Below, piece after piece: positions 9,549-18,231 of a DNA stretch of 64,000 nucleotides. The notes below the pieces were generated by a model. That model saw only the letters and a program-made list of their open reading frames with translations, was not told the DNA's origin and searched no databases. Position 1 is the first letter of the stretch; every line of letters begins with the position of its first letter. The stretch lies in NCBI GenBank assembly GCA_023703555.1, contig CP097968.1, positions 939,252 to 1,003,251 of the forward strand, written 5' to 3'. The position numbers and the translations under genes were made by a program. The DNA is from SAR86 cluster bacterium. Its GTDB lineage: Bacteria; Pseudomonadota; Gammaproteobacteria; Magnimaribacterales; TMED112.

Positions 9549-9959
9549 CTAGTTTGGTTCTGCTGCAAGTGATATATCAAAAACTCCAGCATCTCTAGCA
9601 CCATCCATCACTTGAATAATGGCATCGGCACTTGCTGTTTCGTCTGCTTGAATAACTACCGATCCTTGAGGATTGTCAGCAAGAAGTTTCAACACATTTG
9701 CCTTAACTTGTCTGACATCAATTCTTCTTCCATCCATATAAATTTCATCATTACCCCCAATAGCTATTAAAATAGCTGCGTCTTCTTGTATTTCTGAGGT
9801 ATCAGAGTCTGGTCTATTTACTTCTAGTCCTGGCTCTTTTATGAAGTTTGCAGTGACAATAAAAAATATCAGCATTATAAATACCACATCCAACATTGGA
9901 GTTAAATTAATTTCGCTTTCTTCTTCTCTTGCTGCTACAGATATTGCTGTTCTTCTCAT
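9549..9959 (-). CDS. exbD: ExbD2 biopolymer transport protein
   Basis: This 136-residue protein has one transmembrane helix and a periplasmic domain. The helix begins with the ExbD/TolR signature NLTPMLDVVFIMLIFF, in which Asp24 should be the membrane carboxylate needed for proton coupling. It forms the motor complex with ExbB2 and TtpC. The start overlaps the exbB stop by 4 bases (ATGA), and tonB follows after 8 bases, which suggests balanced co-translation. Confidence 0.95.
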   Translation of the reverse strand: MRRTAISVAAREEESEINLTPMLDVVFIMLIFFIVTANFIKEPGLEVNRPDSDTSEIQEDAAILIAIGGNDEIYMDGRRIDVRQVKANVLKLLADNPQGSVVIQADETASADAIIQVMDGARDAGVFDISLAAEPN

Positions 9960-10501
9960 TGATTTCCACCTCTTTTACTATAACCTGTGACGTAATCACC
10001 CATCAATAATTCTTTTTCCTCTACTTGGTTTTTTACCCAAATCATAGCAAGCACGCCTGATAATGATGAAACCATTCCAGCCATTGTAGGAAGTGTTGCC
10101 TTCGACACTCCACCAGCCATTGATCTAGCATCTCCACCACCAGTAAAAGCCATCACTTGAAAGACTTCGATCATACCTGTTACTGTACCCATTAAGCCGA
10201 AAAGTGGGCACAAGGCTATGCACACAGCAATGAGTTGAATATTTCTATTGATTGAAAGTTTTCCCTCAGATATGAGTCGCGTTTTTGACTGAAATTTATG
10301 CCACGGAGTGTTAAATTTCATCGCATAATACCTCTTTCTAATATTCTCAGCAAACTCATCATGTTGAAATAAAAAATAATATACTCTCTCAAGAATTAAT
10401 GCCCACATGAAAGTCACTAAAAGAGCTATATACCACAAAACTGGACCGCCAGATTCCATGAAATCTCTGAGGGCTATGTAACCTTCTGTTAACCAATACA
10501 T
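9956..10501 (-). CDS. exbB: ExbB2 (MotA/TolQ/ExbB proton channel)
   Basis: This 181-residue protein is a small ExbB of the TonB2 type with three predicted membrane segments. The channel domain contains LIAVCIALCPLFGLMGTVTGM and, later, VSKATLPTMAGMVSSLSGV, which match the MotA/TolQ/ExbB family. It forms the proton-driven stator pore with ExbD2. It begins 2 bases after ttpC and overlaps exbD by 4 bases. Two ExbB-like genes side by side (this one and ttpC) are the mark of the TonB2 system. Confidence 0.94.
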   Translation of the reverse strand: MYWLTEGYIALRDFMESGGPVLWYIALLVTFMWALILERVYYFLFQHDEFAENIRKRYYAMKFNTPWHKFQSKTRLISEGKLSINRNIQLIAVCIALCPLFGLMGTVTGMIEVFQVMAFTGGGDARSMAGGVSKATLPTMAGMVSSLSGVLAMIWVKNQVEEKELLMGDYVTGYSKRGGNQ

Positions 10502-10503
10502 TT

Positions 10504-11880
10504 CTACTTAGCTTTTTCTGCAACTATACCTGTTGCTTGCTCTTCAAGAACATCAACAACCGATCTTGCGGACGATTGTAGGAATGAATGAGCAAGTGTT
10601 GTTGGGATTGCAACTACTAAACCTAAAACTGTTGTCACAAGTGCTTGAGAAATACCACCTGCCATAATTTTAGGATCACCCGTTCCAAATAAGGTTATTT
10701 GTTGAAAGGTGATAATCATACCAGTTACCGTACCAAGCAATCCAGCCAATGGAGCTACTACAGAAACAATTTTAACAAAACTTATTCCGCGCTCAATCGC
10801 TGGCCTCTCTGCCATAATTGATTCTGCTAGTTTTAACTCAAGTCTATCTATAGCGTCTTTCATATGTGTTTCCCCAACACTTAGAACTCTGCCTAGAGGA
10901 TTATCTCCATATGAAGAACTTGTAAGCTGTTCATCAACAGCTCTACCAAGCAAGAATAATGAAACGTATTTATAAATTGCGAAGAGCAGGGTTATACCAC
11001 CAATCAAAAGGATAATATATCCAATAAGTCCACCTTGATTGATTCTTTCAAGCAGAGATGGATTTTGAATGAGGTTTGCTAACAGAGCACCTCCAGACGG
11101 TCCGCTTGGATCTACGGAAAAGCTAACATAGCCACTAGCAGCATCAGCATTTGAAACTCTAGAAGCTGAACCAGTGTAACGGCCAGCTGGCTGTCTTGCT
11201 AGAAATTGGTATTGTCCTTTACTTGGAACATATTCAAGATAACTACTGCCACAAACGGCATTATATACGCCAATTCTAACTACATCACATTCTGCTTGGC
11301 TGCCGTCGACATTGATGACATTGGTATTGAATCTAACAACTTCACCTGTTGCTTTCATTTCTCGCATCATCTCATACCAAACCCTTTCTATTTCTAGAAT
11401 CGTAGGTAATTCAGTTGATTCACCCATTTTTGAAGTTAAATCACCTAAGAAAGTTTCCCTTTCTTTCCCAAACTCTGCAGCAGTAAGAGAAGTTTCAAAT
11501 GTAACTCTTGAATCAGTACTTATGCTTTGCATGTGACCAAATAGCTCATTTAGTGAACCTAACTGTTTTAAATATGCTTCTTCGGCAATACGTAATTTTT
11601 CTTGGTTGGCTCTAAAAATCTCTTCTAACTCATCAGCAATTCTCTCTTGTCTTGCAAGCTCTCTTTGTTCTGCAGCTAAGATTTCTCCTTGACGGTTTCT
11701 AGCAGCGATGAATTCATTTTCTCTTCTGTCATTTTCAGCTTGCTCTTTTGACTTTCCTTCTTTTACTAACTCCAGAAGCATATCAAGATTTGAAGGTTCA
11801 ACCACCTCTAATTCTTCTTGAGCATTTATGTTAAAAAATGCTAGTAGAACAAATAACGAAGTGAATAATAATTTCTTCAT
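10504..11880 (-). CDS. TtpC-like protein: periplasmic coiled coil plus ExbB domain
   Basis: This 458-residue protein has a signal peptide (residues 1-20, ending near NINAQ), a long charged coiled coil rich in Arg, Glu and Gln (about 35-130), a periplasmic beta-rich region, and then a C-terminal MotA/TolQ/ExbB domain. The domain starts near the helix GYIILLIGGITLLFAIYKY and includes VVAPLAGLLGTVTGMI. This is the architecture of TtpC, the fourth component required by Vibrio TonB2 systems. It overlaps DUF3450 by 4 bases upstream and is 2 bases from exbB. TtpC probably links the motor to TonB2 across the periplasm, but the mechanism is not settled. Confidence 0.9.
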   Translation of the reverse strand: MKKLLFTSLFVLLAFFNINAQEELEVVEPSNLDMLLELVKEGKSKEQAENDRRENEFIAARNRQGEILAAEQRELARQERIADELEEIFRANQEKLRIAEEAYLKQLGSLNELFGHMQSISTDSRVTFETSLTAAEFGKERETFLGDLTSKMGESTELPTILEIERVWYEMMREMKATGEVVRFNTNVINVDGSQAECDVVRIGVYNAVCGSSYLEYVPSKGQYQFLARQPAGRYTGSASRVSNADAASGYVSFSVDPSGPSGGALLANLIQNPSLLERINQGGLIGYIILLIGGITLLFAIYKYVSLFLLGRAVDEQLTSSSYGDNPLGRVLSVGETHMKDAIDRLELKLAESIMAERPAIERGISFVKIVSVVAPLAGLLGTVTGMIITFQQITLFGTGDPKIMAGGISQALVTTVLGLVVAIPTTLAHSFLQSSARSVVDVLEEQATGIVAEKAK

Positions 11881-12629
11881 TCTTCACCTCCTTCAAACCT
11901 AACGGGCACTGCAAGTAAATCTAATGGCGCAGTTTTATTTGCCATCCTAATTCCATCACGTATTGGGATTCTATATCCGCTTACTTCCTCCCAAGCCTGA
12001 TTTTGTTCATTCCAAATACCAGCTTCACTCTGGTCTTTAAGTTGATAAAGAAGAGCTAATCTTCCAACTCTTAGAATATTTACAACCTTTTCCTCACCAT
12101 CTAACTCAATTGTGTCTTCGTAGGTCTCAATGGTTCGACCGTATTCACGCTCAATATTGTAAGCCTCTAAAACTTGTCTTACCTGCTCGGAAGCTGTCAC
12201 TCTCGGATCAGAAAGAGTAGCGCGCACCTGATTGATACGTTTTGTTCTTTCTGACAATGAAAAAGGGGCATCCAGTGATACAAACTGCTCAAGGCTATCC
12301 GCCATTCTTTGCATTAATGGTGGTATTTGTCTTTGTATAACAACTACTTGCCTTGTCTGCTCAGCTAAAGTTACAAGCCTATCTTCCTGAGCTTGAATTT
12401 GTCTTCTTTTTTGTTCGTTATAAATTTTTAAGCCTTCGACTTGTTTAACAACCACTTTCCATTCTGCTAGTAACGAATCTTTTTCAGATGAAAGATTATC
12501 GACGTTTTCTTGTGACTCTTCTGAAAGAGCAATATTCTCATTATTCTCAACAAGAATTTGTTCTATTTCTGTGTTGTCTGCGAAAATAAAGCTGCACGAC
12601 AACAATGTTAGGTACCAAATTTTTTTCAT
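11877..12629 (-). CDS. DUF3450 periplasmic coiled-coil protein (first gene of the TonB2 operon)
   Basis: This 250-residue protein has a signal peptide (residues 1-17, ending near SFIFAD), then a long heptad-rich coiled coil with a central RRQIQAQEDRLVTLAEQTRQ segment, and a C-terminal globular part containing GRLALLYQL and IPIRDGIRMA. These match DUF3450, which regularly precedes ttpC in TonB2 operons. The molecular role is unknown; a periplasmic accessory to the TonB2 motor is the natural guess from gene order. A purine-rich AAGGGG lies about 10 bases before the ATG, and a promoter is visible upstream. Confidence 0.88.
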   Translation of the reverse strand: MKKIWYLTLLSCSFIFADNTEIEQILVENNENIALSEESQENVDNLSSEKDSLLAEWKVVVKQVEGLKIYNEQKRRQIQAQEDRLVTLAEQTRQVVVIQRQIPPLMQRMADSLEQFVSLDAPFSLSERTKRINQVRATLSDPRVTASEQVRQVLEAYNIEREYGRTIETYEDTIELDGEEKVVNILRVGRLALLYQLKDQSEAGIWNEQNQAWEEVSGYRIPIRDGIRMANKTAPLDLLAVPVRFEGGEE

Positions 12630-12661
12630 GTCTAAATTACCCCTTTAAAACCTGATCGTTA

Positions 12662-12689
12662 AATATAAAGTATATTTATTATAGATCAA
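12662..12689 (-). promoter_or_regulatory. Candidate promoter of the TonB2 operon with an overlapping palindrome
   Basis: Read on the minus strand, TTGATC (12689-12684, 4 of 6) and TATATT (12667-12662, 5 of 6) are separated by 16 bases, giving a leader of about 25-30 bases to the DUF3450 ATG. A perfect inverted repeat, AAATATA-aag-TATATTT (12661-12677), covers the -10 box and could be an operator or simple AT-rich symmetry. It does not match a Fur box well. Confidence 0.45.
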
Positions 12690-12704
12690 CGTTTTGGTAT
12701 TTAA

Positions 12705-12724
12705 AACGCTAAAAAATAAGCGTT
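12705..12724 (-). terminator. Weak hairpin after the DUF1295 gene
   Basis: The arms AACGCT and AGCGTT form a perfect 6-bp stem with an 8-base loop, just past the DUF1295 stop and before the TonB2 promoter. On the minus strand only a short T run follows the stem, so termination would be weak. It could instead be a regulatory site for the TonB2 operon. Confidence 0.3.
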
Positions 12725-12727
12725 AAT

Positions 12728-13654
12728 TCAAAATTTAGGAAAGAAAATGGGTGTTTCCTCTTTATATTTAATATATTTCCGATCTTTACCCCATTTTTTA
12801 TTGGCTTTTGCTTCAAGCATGCTTACGCCACTGACATAATAAATGAGCAAATATGCAAATATTGGTGAGATGATTGCCACGTATTGGAATCCACTCATAA
12901 ATGGCAAACAAATTATTGTCAGACCAGACCATAATACGATCTCACCAAAATAGTTTGGATGTCTTGATTTGCTCCATAGACCGGCAGAAATAAATTTATC
13001 CTTGTTTTTAGGATCTTTTTTAAATTCTGTTTTTTGATTATCAGCTACTACTTCAGTCACAAAACCATAAATCCAAAGGCCAAGCCCAAAAATAGTTGCA
13101 GGGAAAGCCCAAGGACCCAAATCAGCTTGTAAATTTCCAGATAAAACTACTGCTAGTGGTAGTGTTTGTATTACAACCCATGTTGCAGATAGATTCCAAG
13201 CCATAAATAAATTTGAAAAGCTTGGTAGAATTTTTCTAAATCTTTTATCTTCTCCGTCTTTAAGGACTCGTCTGAACAAGAATATACCAAGTCTTAATGT
13301 CCAAATCATTACACATAAATAAGCAATTAAAGCTATAGGTGAACTGAGTTCTAGTGACCAGCTACCTTTATATGCTTGCATTGATGGCTCTACAGCCTGA
13401 AATTGATTTATTAGTAAAAAAGTCATAGAACAAACATAAGTAATTGATCCTGTTAAATCGTAGAACTTCTCAGTCTGAAAGACATAAGATGGAATGAACA
13501 TGACCCAGTGAATAATAAATACAATCATCACTGCATCTATTGGGCTAACAACTGTGTCTGAATTGATTAACAAACTTCCCAGAAAAAATGAGAGAAGAAT
13601 AACTAAAGCTGAGATAAAATAATATTGAAGTTGCTGTTTAATTTTTACCAACAT
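12728..13654 (-). CDS. DUF1295 membrane protein (steroid 5-alpha-reductase-like fold)
   Basis: This 308-residue protein has about seven predicted membrane helices and the C-terminal signature SRHPNYFGEIVLWSG of DUF1295. That signature places it in the superfamily of membrane reductases and isoprenylcysteine methyltransferases. The family is thought to act on lipid or steroid-like substrates with NADPH, but no bacterial DUF1295 substrate can be read from sequence. The gene stands alone: it diverges from efp with 43 bases between the starts, and the TonB2 operon lies downstream on the same strand behind a weak hairpin. Membrane localisation is clear; the activity is inferred from fold only. Confidence 0.85.
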   Translation of the reverse strand: MLVKIKQQLQYYFISALVILLSFFLGSLLINSDTVVSPIDAVMIVFIIHWVMFIPSYVFQTEKFYDLTGSITYVCSMTFLLINQFQAVEPSMQAYKGSWSLELSSPIALIAYLCVMIWTLRLGIFLFRRVLKDGEDKRFRKILPSFSNLFMAWNLSATWVVIQTLPLAVVLSGNLQADLGPWAFPATIFGLGLWIYGFVTEVVADNQKTEFKKDPKNKDKFISAGLWSKSRHPNYFGEIVLWSGLTIICLPFMSGFQYVAIISPIFAYLLIYYVSGVSMLEAKANKKWGKDRKYIKYKEETPIFFPKF

Positions 13655-13697
13655 TATGGGAAACCTATCTTATGATACTAAAATCTAAAAAAAATCC

Positions 13698-14267
13698 ATG
13701 AAATTTTCAACAAATGAATTTAAAAATGGTATGAAAATTCTAATTGAGGGTGAACCTTGCTCTATAATTTCGAGTGAATTTCATAAACCTGGAAAAGGAC
13801 AGGCAGTAGTAAGAACAAAATTATTTAATCTTAAAACTGAGAGAGTCTGGGAAAGAACCTTTAAATCTGGGGAGTCTGTTGATGCCGCAGATATATTGGA
13901 AAGTGACTATCAATACCTGTATAAGGATGGAGAAAATTTTATATTTATGAACCAAGATGACTTTAATCAAATTGAGATTAGCAAAGAAAAGCTTCTAGGA
14001 AACGATGTTTGGCTCAATGGAGAAGAAGTCTGTAAAATTTTGTTTTGGAACAATGAGCCTCTTAAAATTGAGCCACCAAACTTTGTTGAAAAGCAAATAG
14101 TATCAACCGAACCTGGTCTTAAAGGAGATACAGTTTCAAATACGCTAAAGCCAGCGCTTATTTCTTCTGGTAAGGAAGTTCAAGTACCGTTATTTATAGA
14201 AGAGGGTGATCTTATTAAAATTGATACAAGAAACGGCACTTATGTTGGAAAAGCGAGTAAAAAGTGA
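13698..14267 (+). CDS. efp: Elongation factor P
   Basis: EF-P relieves ribosome stalling at consecutive prolines. The 189-residue protein has the usual three beta-barrel domains. Lys33 in FHKPGKGQAVVR is the counterpart of E. coli Lys34, which EpmA/EpmB modify; EpmA and EpmB are not in this window. The C-terminal signature VPLFIEEGDLIKIDTRNGTY is intact. A possible -10 box, TATGAT (13671-13676), leaves a leader of about 15 bases with no obvious Shine-Dalgarno. The stop overlaps the argS GTG start by 4 bases, so the two are probably co-translated. Confidence 0.97.
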   Translation: MKFSTNEFKNGMKILIEGEPCSIISSEFHKPGKGQAVVRTKLFNLKTERVWERTFKSGESVDAADILESDYQYLYKDGENFIFMNQDDFNQIEISKEKLLGNDVWLNGEEVCKILFWNNEPLKIEPPNFVEKQIVSTEPGLKGDTVSNTLKPALISSGKEVQVPLFIEEGDLIKIDTRNGTYVGKASKK

Positions 14268-15967
14268 TTGAAGATTTAAATAAAAAACTTCAGTTAGCCA
14301 TTGATCAAGTACTCATTGAACATTCAATTGAGAAATTAGCTATAGACCCTGAGACTTTGAATTTTGAGGCAAGTCTTGAGGAAAAGCATGGAGATTTTTC
14401 CACTAGCTGCCCAATGAAACTTGCAAAAGTGCTCAAAAAGAATCCTGAAGATATTGCAAAACTAATTACTGATAAATTAAATAAAGCTAATTTTGAAAAA
14501 ATTAGTGTTATTAAACCTGGTTATATAAATGTTGTTTTGCCTTTCACTACAAAAATAGTTGAAGTAAGACAAATTATCCAGGGTAATCAAAAATATGGTA
14601 CAAAAACTAGCAATGGACGCAAAGCACTTGTTGAATTTGTTTCATCAAATCCCACTGGCCCTTTGCATGTCGGCCATGGAAGAGGTGCAGTCCTGGGATT
14701 AGCTATTTCAAACCTTCTTGAAAGCCAGGGTTATAAAGTATCCAAAGAATATTACGTCAATGATGCCGGTAGGCAAATTGATATTCTTGCACTGAGCGTT
14801 CTATTGACTAAGTTTGACCAGAGCATTCCCAAGGATGGACTTTATTTAGGCTCTTATATAAAAATTTTAGCAAGTGAGTTATCAAAAATTAATAATGTGT
14901 CATGGAGCACCCCATCAGAAGAATTACCAAAAGAACAAGAAAAAAAATTAGATTTTTTGATTGACCATTTTAAAAAACAAGACTTTGAAATGTGGAACCA
15001 GATTAAAGAATTTTGTGTTAATGAAATGCTTAAGCTAATAAAAATTGACATGAAAAATTTCTCTATAAATTTTGACAGTTGGTTTAAAGAAAGTTCGGTT
15101 GGTTCTATCAATGATATAGAATCAAATCTCTTTTCTGCGTTAAAAAAGATTAGGGATAAAGGCCTTACTTACAACAAAGATGGTGCTCTTTGGTTTAAAA
15201 CTACAGATTTTGGTGACGACAAAGACCGCGTTCTACTTCGAGAAAATGGTGAGCCAACTTACCTCTTAACGGATGTTGGATACCATAAAAATAAACTGGA
15301 TAGGAACTATGACATGTACTTAAATATTTTTGGTGCTGACCACCACGGTTATTTAACAAGGATTGAATCAGCGTTTAGTGCATTATCTGATAATAAGAAG
15401 AGACTTGATTTTATCCTCTACCAGCTTGTAAATCTTTTTGAGGATGGAAAGAAGAAACAAATGTCGACAAGGAAAGGCCAGTATGAGATTCTTGCAGAAC
15501 TTGAAAGAGATATTGGCGCAGATGTTATAAAGTTTTTTTTCCTAGAAAAAAAATCTGACAATACTATAGATTTTGATTTAACTTTGGCTAAAGAGAATTC
15601 AAAGAATAATCCATATTTTTATGTGCAGTATGCCCATGTTAGGTGTAGCTCAATTCTTGAAAAAGCCGAAATAGATTTGAATGTTGATTTAAACGAAAAA
15701 GAAATTTTGAGCAATCATGCAATCATCGCACGTTTGATCAATTATCCATTATTTTTAGAGAGGTATGCGAATGAACTTTCACCCCACTCATTAGTAAATT
15801 TTGTTAAAGAGTTGGCTGCTGCTTTTCATTCTTTTTATGAGTCAAGTCCAGTTCTAATAGATAACAAAATAATTGCAAACACAAGGCTGGTCATTACCAA
15901 AGCATGTAAGATTGTTCTGAGCAATGCTTTGCAGACATTAGGGGTTAAACCACTAGATAAGATGTAG
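14264..15967 (+). CDS. argS: Arginyl-tRNA synthetase
   Basis: ArgS charges tRNA-Arg. This 567-residue class Ia enzyme has the N-terminal Add1 tRNA-recognition domain (about residues 1-100), a HIGH-type motif in NPTGPLHVGHGRGAVLG, the KMSKS-equivalent KKQMSTRKGQY, and a C-terminal DALR anticodon-binding domain (about 450-567). The GTG start shares bases with the efp TGA. The SPOR gene begins at the base following its stop. ArgS followed by a SPOR protein is also the gene order in Pseudomonas. Confidence 0.97.
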   Translation: MIEDLNKKLQLAIDQVLIEHSIEKLAIDPETLNFEASLEEKHGDFSTSCPMKLAKVLKKNPEDIAKLITDKLNKANFEKISVIKPGYINVVLPFTTKIVEVRQIIQGNQKYGTKTSNGRKALVEFVSSNPTGPLHVGHGRGAVLGLAISNLLESQGYKVSKEYYVNDAGRQIDILALSVLLTKFDQSIPKDGLYLGSYIKILASELSKINNVSWSTPSEELPKEQEKKLDFLIDHFKKQDFEMWNQIKEFCVNEMLKLIKIDMKNFSINFDSWFKESSVGSINDIESNLFSALKKIRDKGLTYNKDGALWFKTTDFGDDKDRVLLRENGEPTYLLTDVGYHKNKLDRNYDMYLNIFGADHHGYLTRIESAFSALSDNKKRLDFILYQLVNLFEDGKKKQMSTRKGQYEILAELERDIGADVIKFFFLEKKSDNTIDFDLTLAKENSKNNPYFYVQYAHVRCSSILEKAEIDLNVDLNEKEILSNHAIIARLINYPLFLERYANELSPHSLVNFVKELAAAFHSFYESSPVLIDNKIIANTRLVITKACKIVLSNALQTLGVKPLDKM

Positions 15968-16450
15968 ATGGCGAATATCTCTTACAGAAATAAAAAATTT
16001 CCAATTAAAGCAATCCCAACTGTAGGTATATCATTTTTAATAGCACTCACAATTTCGATTGTCGCCTGGTTCATCTTGAAAGATGACGTAGAGTTCAAAG
16101 ACCTAAATGCCTATCAAATAAACGAAATTGATTATGAATTTCAACAAATACTTGAACAAGGTGGCCTTGATGAGCTTGAGATTCAACTCAGAAATGAGAT
16201 TTGTCAATATTATGCGCAATCTGGAAGTTTTAGATCAAAAGCTACAGCATCTTCACAAGTTAGCCAATTAAGTAGTCTTGGTTATGAGTCGTTTATAGAA
16301 AACGTTAATAGTAGAAATGGATATAATTTTAAAGTAATAGTTGGGCCATTCGAAACTAAATCTGCAACCAACAATGCTCAAGAGATATTGCGGCAACATA
16401 GAATGGATAGCATAGAAACCAAATCATGCAGAAGCATTAATCGTGATTAA
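15968..16450 (+). CDS. SPOR-domain membrane protein (FtsN-like)
   Basis: This 160-residue bitopic protein has a cytoplasmic N-terminus, one membrane helix (about residues 17-38) and a C-terminal SPOR domain (about 80-158) beginning YYAQSGSFRSKA and containing FKVIVGPFETKSATN. SPOR domains bind peptidoglycan stripped of stem peptides at the division septum. Its place after argS matches the ftsN-like gene of Pseudomonas. It lacks the long periplasmic linker of E. coli FtsN, so whether it is the essential FtsN or a smaller SPOR protein is open. The next gene starts inside its last 8 bases. Confidence 0.88.
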   Translation: MANISYRNKKFPIKAIPTVGISFLIALTISIVAWFILKDDVEFKDLNAYQINEIDYEFQQILEQGGLDELEIQLRNEICQYYAQSGSFRSKATASSQVSQLSSLGYESFIENVNSRNGYNFKVIVGPFETKSATNNAQEILRQHRMDSIETKSCRSINRD

Positions 16451-17078
16451 AGAAAACTATCAAAAAATTTTAACCAGCTTAAAAAAAGACACAAAACTTA
16501 TAGCTGTTTCAAAAGGTCAAGATATAGATAAAATAATGGCTCTTTATGAAGAAGGGCAACGTGATTTTGGAGAAAATTTTCTTCAGGAGCTCATTTTCAA
16601 AAGTCAGAATCTCCCAAAGGACATTAATTGGCATTTTTTAGGAAATATCCAATCAAATAAAGCAGTTGAGATTGCTCTACATAGCAGCCTAATTCAATCA
16701 GTGTCTAGAAAAAAAATCCTAGACATTTTAGCAAGAAGCAAAGTAAAGAAAGTTAACATCTTATTGCAACTCAAGCTGGGAAATGAATCAACAAAGTCTG
16801 GATTTAATGCCGAAGAGATACAAAGTGTTCTTAAGAATAAAGAAGATTATAAAAATATTAATTTTAGCGGTCTTATGGCTATTGCAGAGAATATTAAAAA
16901 CGAAGATCAATTACGTCTTCAGTTTCAAACTGCTTTTCATCTTTTTAGCTCTATCAACAAGAACAAAAGCAACTTTAATATCTTATCAATGGGAATGACC
17001 TCTGATTTTATGTATGCTCTTGATGAGGGTTCAAACATGATACGAGTTGGTACAAAAATATTTGGAGCAAGAGCTTGA
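16443..17078 (+). CDS. yggS: YggS/PLPBP family PLP-homeostasis protein
   Basis: This 211-residue protein folds like the N-terminal barrel of alanine racemase and binds pyridoxal phosphate without known catalysis. Lys24 in KLIAVSKGQ is the PLP lysine; DFGENFLQEL, WHFLGNIQSNK and the terminal MGMTSDFMYAL with RVGTKIFGAR are family signatures. It helps to balance B6 vitamers. The start is a GTG overlapping the SPOR gene by 8 bases, and the stop overlaps the TTG of yggT by 4 bases. The yggS-yggT pair is common in gammaproteobacteria. Confidence 0.95.
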   Translation: MIKENYQKILTSLKKDTKLIAVSKGQDIDKIMALYEEGQRDFGENFLQELIFKSQNLPKDINWHFLGNIQSNKAVEIALHSSLIQSVSRKKILDILARSKVKKVNILLQLKLGNESTKSGFNAEEIQSVLKNKEDYKNINFSGLMAIAENIKNEDQLRLQFQTAFHLFSSINKNKSNFNILSMGMTSDFMYALDEGSNMIRVGTKIFGARA

Positions 17079-17620
17079 TAGAACTTACCATTAATTTGTT
17101 TCTTTATCTTATATTAATCCTGTTTTTAATAGATCTAACTGGCTCGGATACTTATAACAAAGTCTCACGAATGATTAAGTTTCTGCTCTTTCCAATTTTG
17201 CTAATTTTTAATATCTACTATAAAAAAGTAAACATCGGATTATTTTTTGCGTCTGTTCTTCTTTTCAGTGGGTACCTATACTACTTGTCTCCTGAATTAG
17301 GAATCTTATCAATTGCTAATCTATCAATTTTTAAAGTATCTATAACCCTAATAGGCATTTTAAAATTTACAATTATTGCCGGAGTTATCTTAAGTTGGTT
17401 ATATATGTTTGGTGTCGATGCAAGTAATTCCTTATCGGCACTTATTCAACAATTATATGAATCAACAGTCTCAATCTTCAGGAACATAATACCCCCGACC
17501 GCAGGTTTTGATCTAAGCCCACTAATAGCTTTCTTTGTTTTACAGCTGGCTGAACGAGGGTTAACAATACTTGCTGGTGAAATCATTCCAAGGGTATTAG
17601 CAAATGATATTGGAATCTAA
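17075..17620 (+). CDS. yggT: YggT family membrane protein
   Basis: This 181-residue protein contains two copies of the YGGT hydrophobic repeat; the C-terminal copy includes FRNIIPPTAGFDLSPLIAFF, the family hallmark (PP..G.DLSP). The role is unknown, with suggested links to osmotic tolerance and cell-envelope processes. The TTG start overlaps the yggS stop (TTGA). The next in-frame Met is 33 residues in and would remove the first helix, so TTG is preferred. The stop overlaps the convergent trmB stop by 4 bases. Confidence 0.9.
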   Translation: MIELTINLFLYLILILFLIDLTGSDTYNKVSRMIKFLLFPILLIFNIYYKKVNIGLFFASVLLFSGYLYYLSPELGILSIANLSIFKVSITLIGILKFTIIAGVILSWLYMFGVDASNSLSALIQQLYESTVSIFRNIIPPTAGFDLSPLIAFFVLQLAERGLTILAGEIIPRVLANDIGI

Positions 17621-18231
17621 CTTTGTAAATTAAAAACTTTTATCGGATTACCATTTTTTTTTGCCTTTTTGGCAAATGACGACTCATTAAATTTTAATGG
17701 GAATTTATCAATAAAAGAATAATTTAACTGTTGAGACAGGATATTTAAAATTTTTAATTGATATTTTGTGCAATCAGTGACAATCTGAAGCATTCCATTA
17801 GGAGTCTGGGAAATATGTAGAAGTTCTAAAAAATCCTTGTTTATAAGTTGTCTTTTGTAGTGTTTGTTTTTTGGCCATGGGTCGGGAAAATGAATCCTAA
17901 TAAAATCGAATTTTATTTTAGTGGATTTTAAGAATTCTTTGACGCAACCATTAAATACATAGAGATTGGGAACATTATGTTTTTCATAAAATTCAACTAC
18001 TCTTGAAAAGCCCTTAATATACGGCTCTATACCAATAAAAATAATATCTCCATTCTCAAGGACGTCTTTGCAAAAAGATTCCCCATCCCCAAATCCAATA
18101 TCGAGAACAACTTTTTTGTTTAATTCTGGTAGTTTGGAATTTAGATCTAGCTTACAGGCTGAAATCTTGTCTAAGAACATTTTATTTGTTTTAGATAAGC
18201 GTCCAGATCTAGAGCCAAAAGTACGAATCAC
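17617..18231 (-). CDS. trmB: tRNA (guanine-N7)-methyltransferase
   Basis: TrmB forms m7G46 in the variable loop of many tRNAs using S-adenosylmethionine. The 204-residue protein has motif I VVLDIGFGDGES and the diagnostic RIHFPDPWPKNKHYKRQL, which binds substrate. It is a little shorter than E. coli TrmB (239), lacking most of the N-terminal extension. It is the last gene of rpoH-thiS-thiG-trmB, with a 4-base ATGA overlap with thiG. Confidence 0.95.
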   Translation of the reverse strand: MIRTFGSRSGRLSKTNKMFLDKISACKLDLNSKLPELNKKVVLDIGFGDGESFCKDVLENGDIIFIGIEPYIKGFSRVVEFYEKHNVPNLYVFNGCVKEFLKSTKIKFDFIRIHFPDPWPKNKHYKRQLINKDFLELLHISQTPNGMLQIVTDCTKYQLKILNILSQQLNYSFIDKFPLKFNESSFAKKAKKNGNPIKVFNLQS

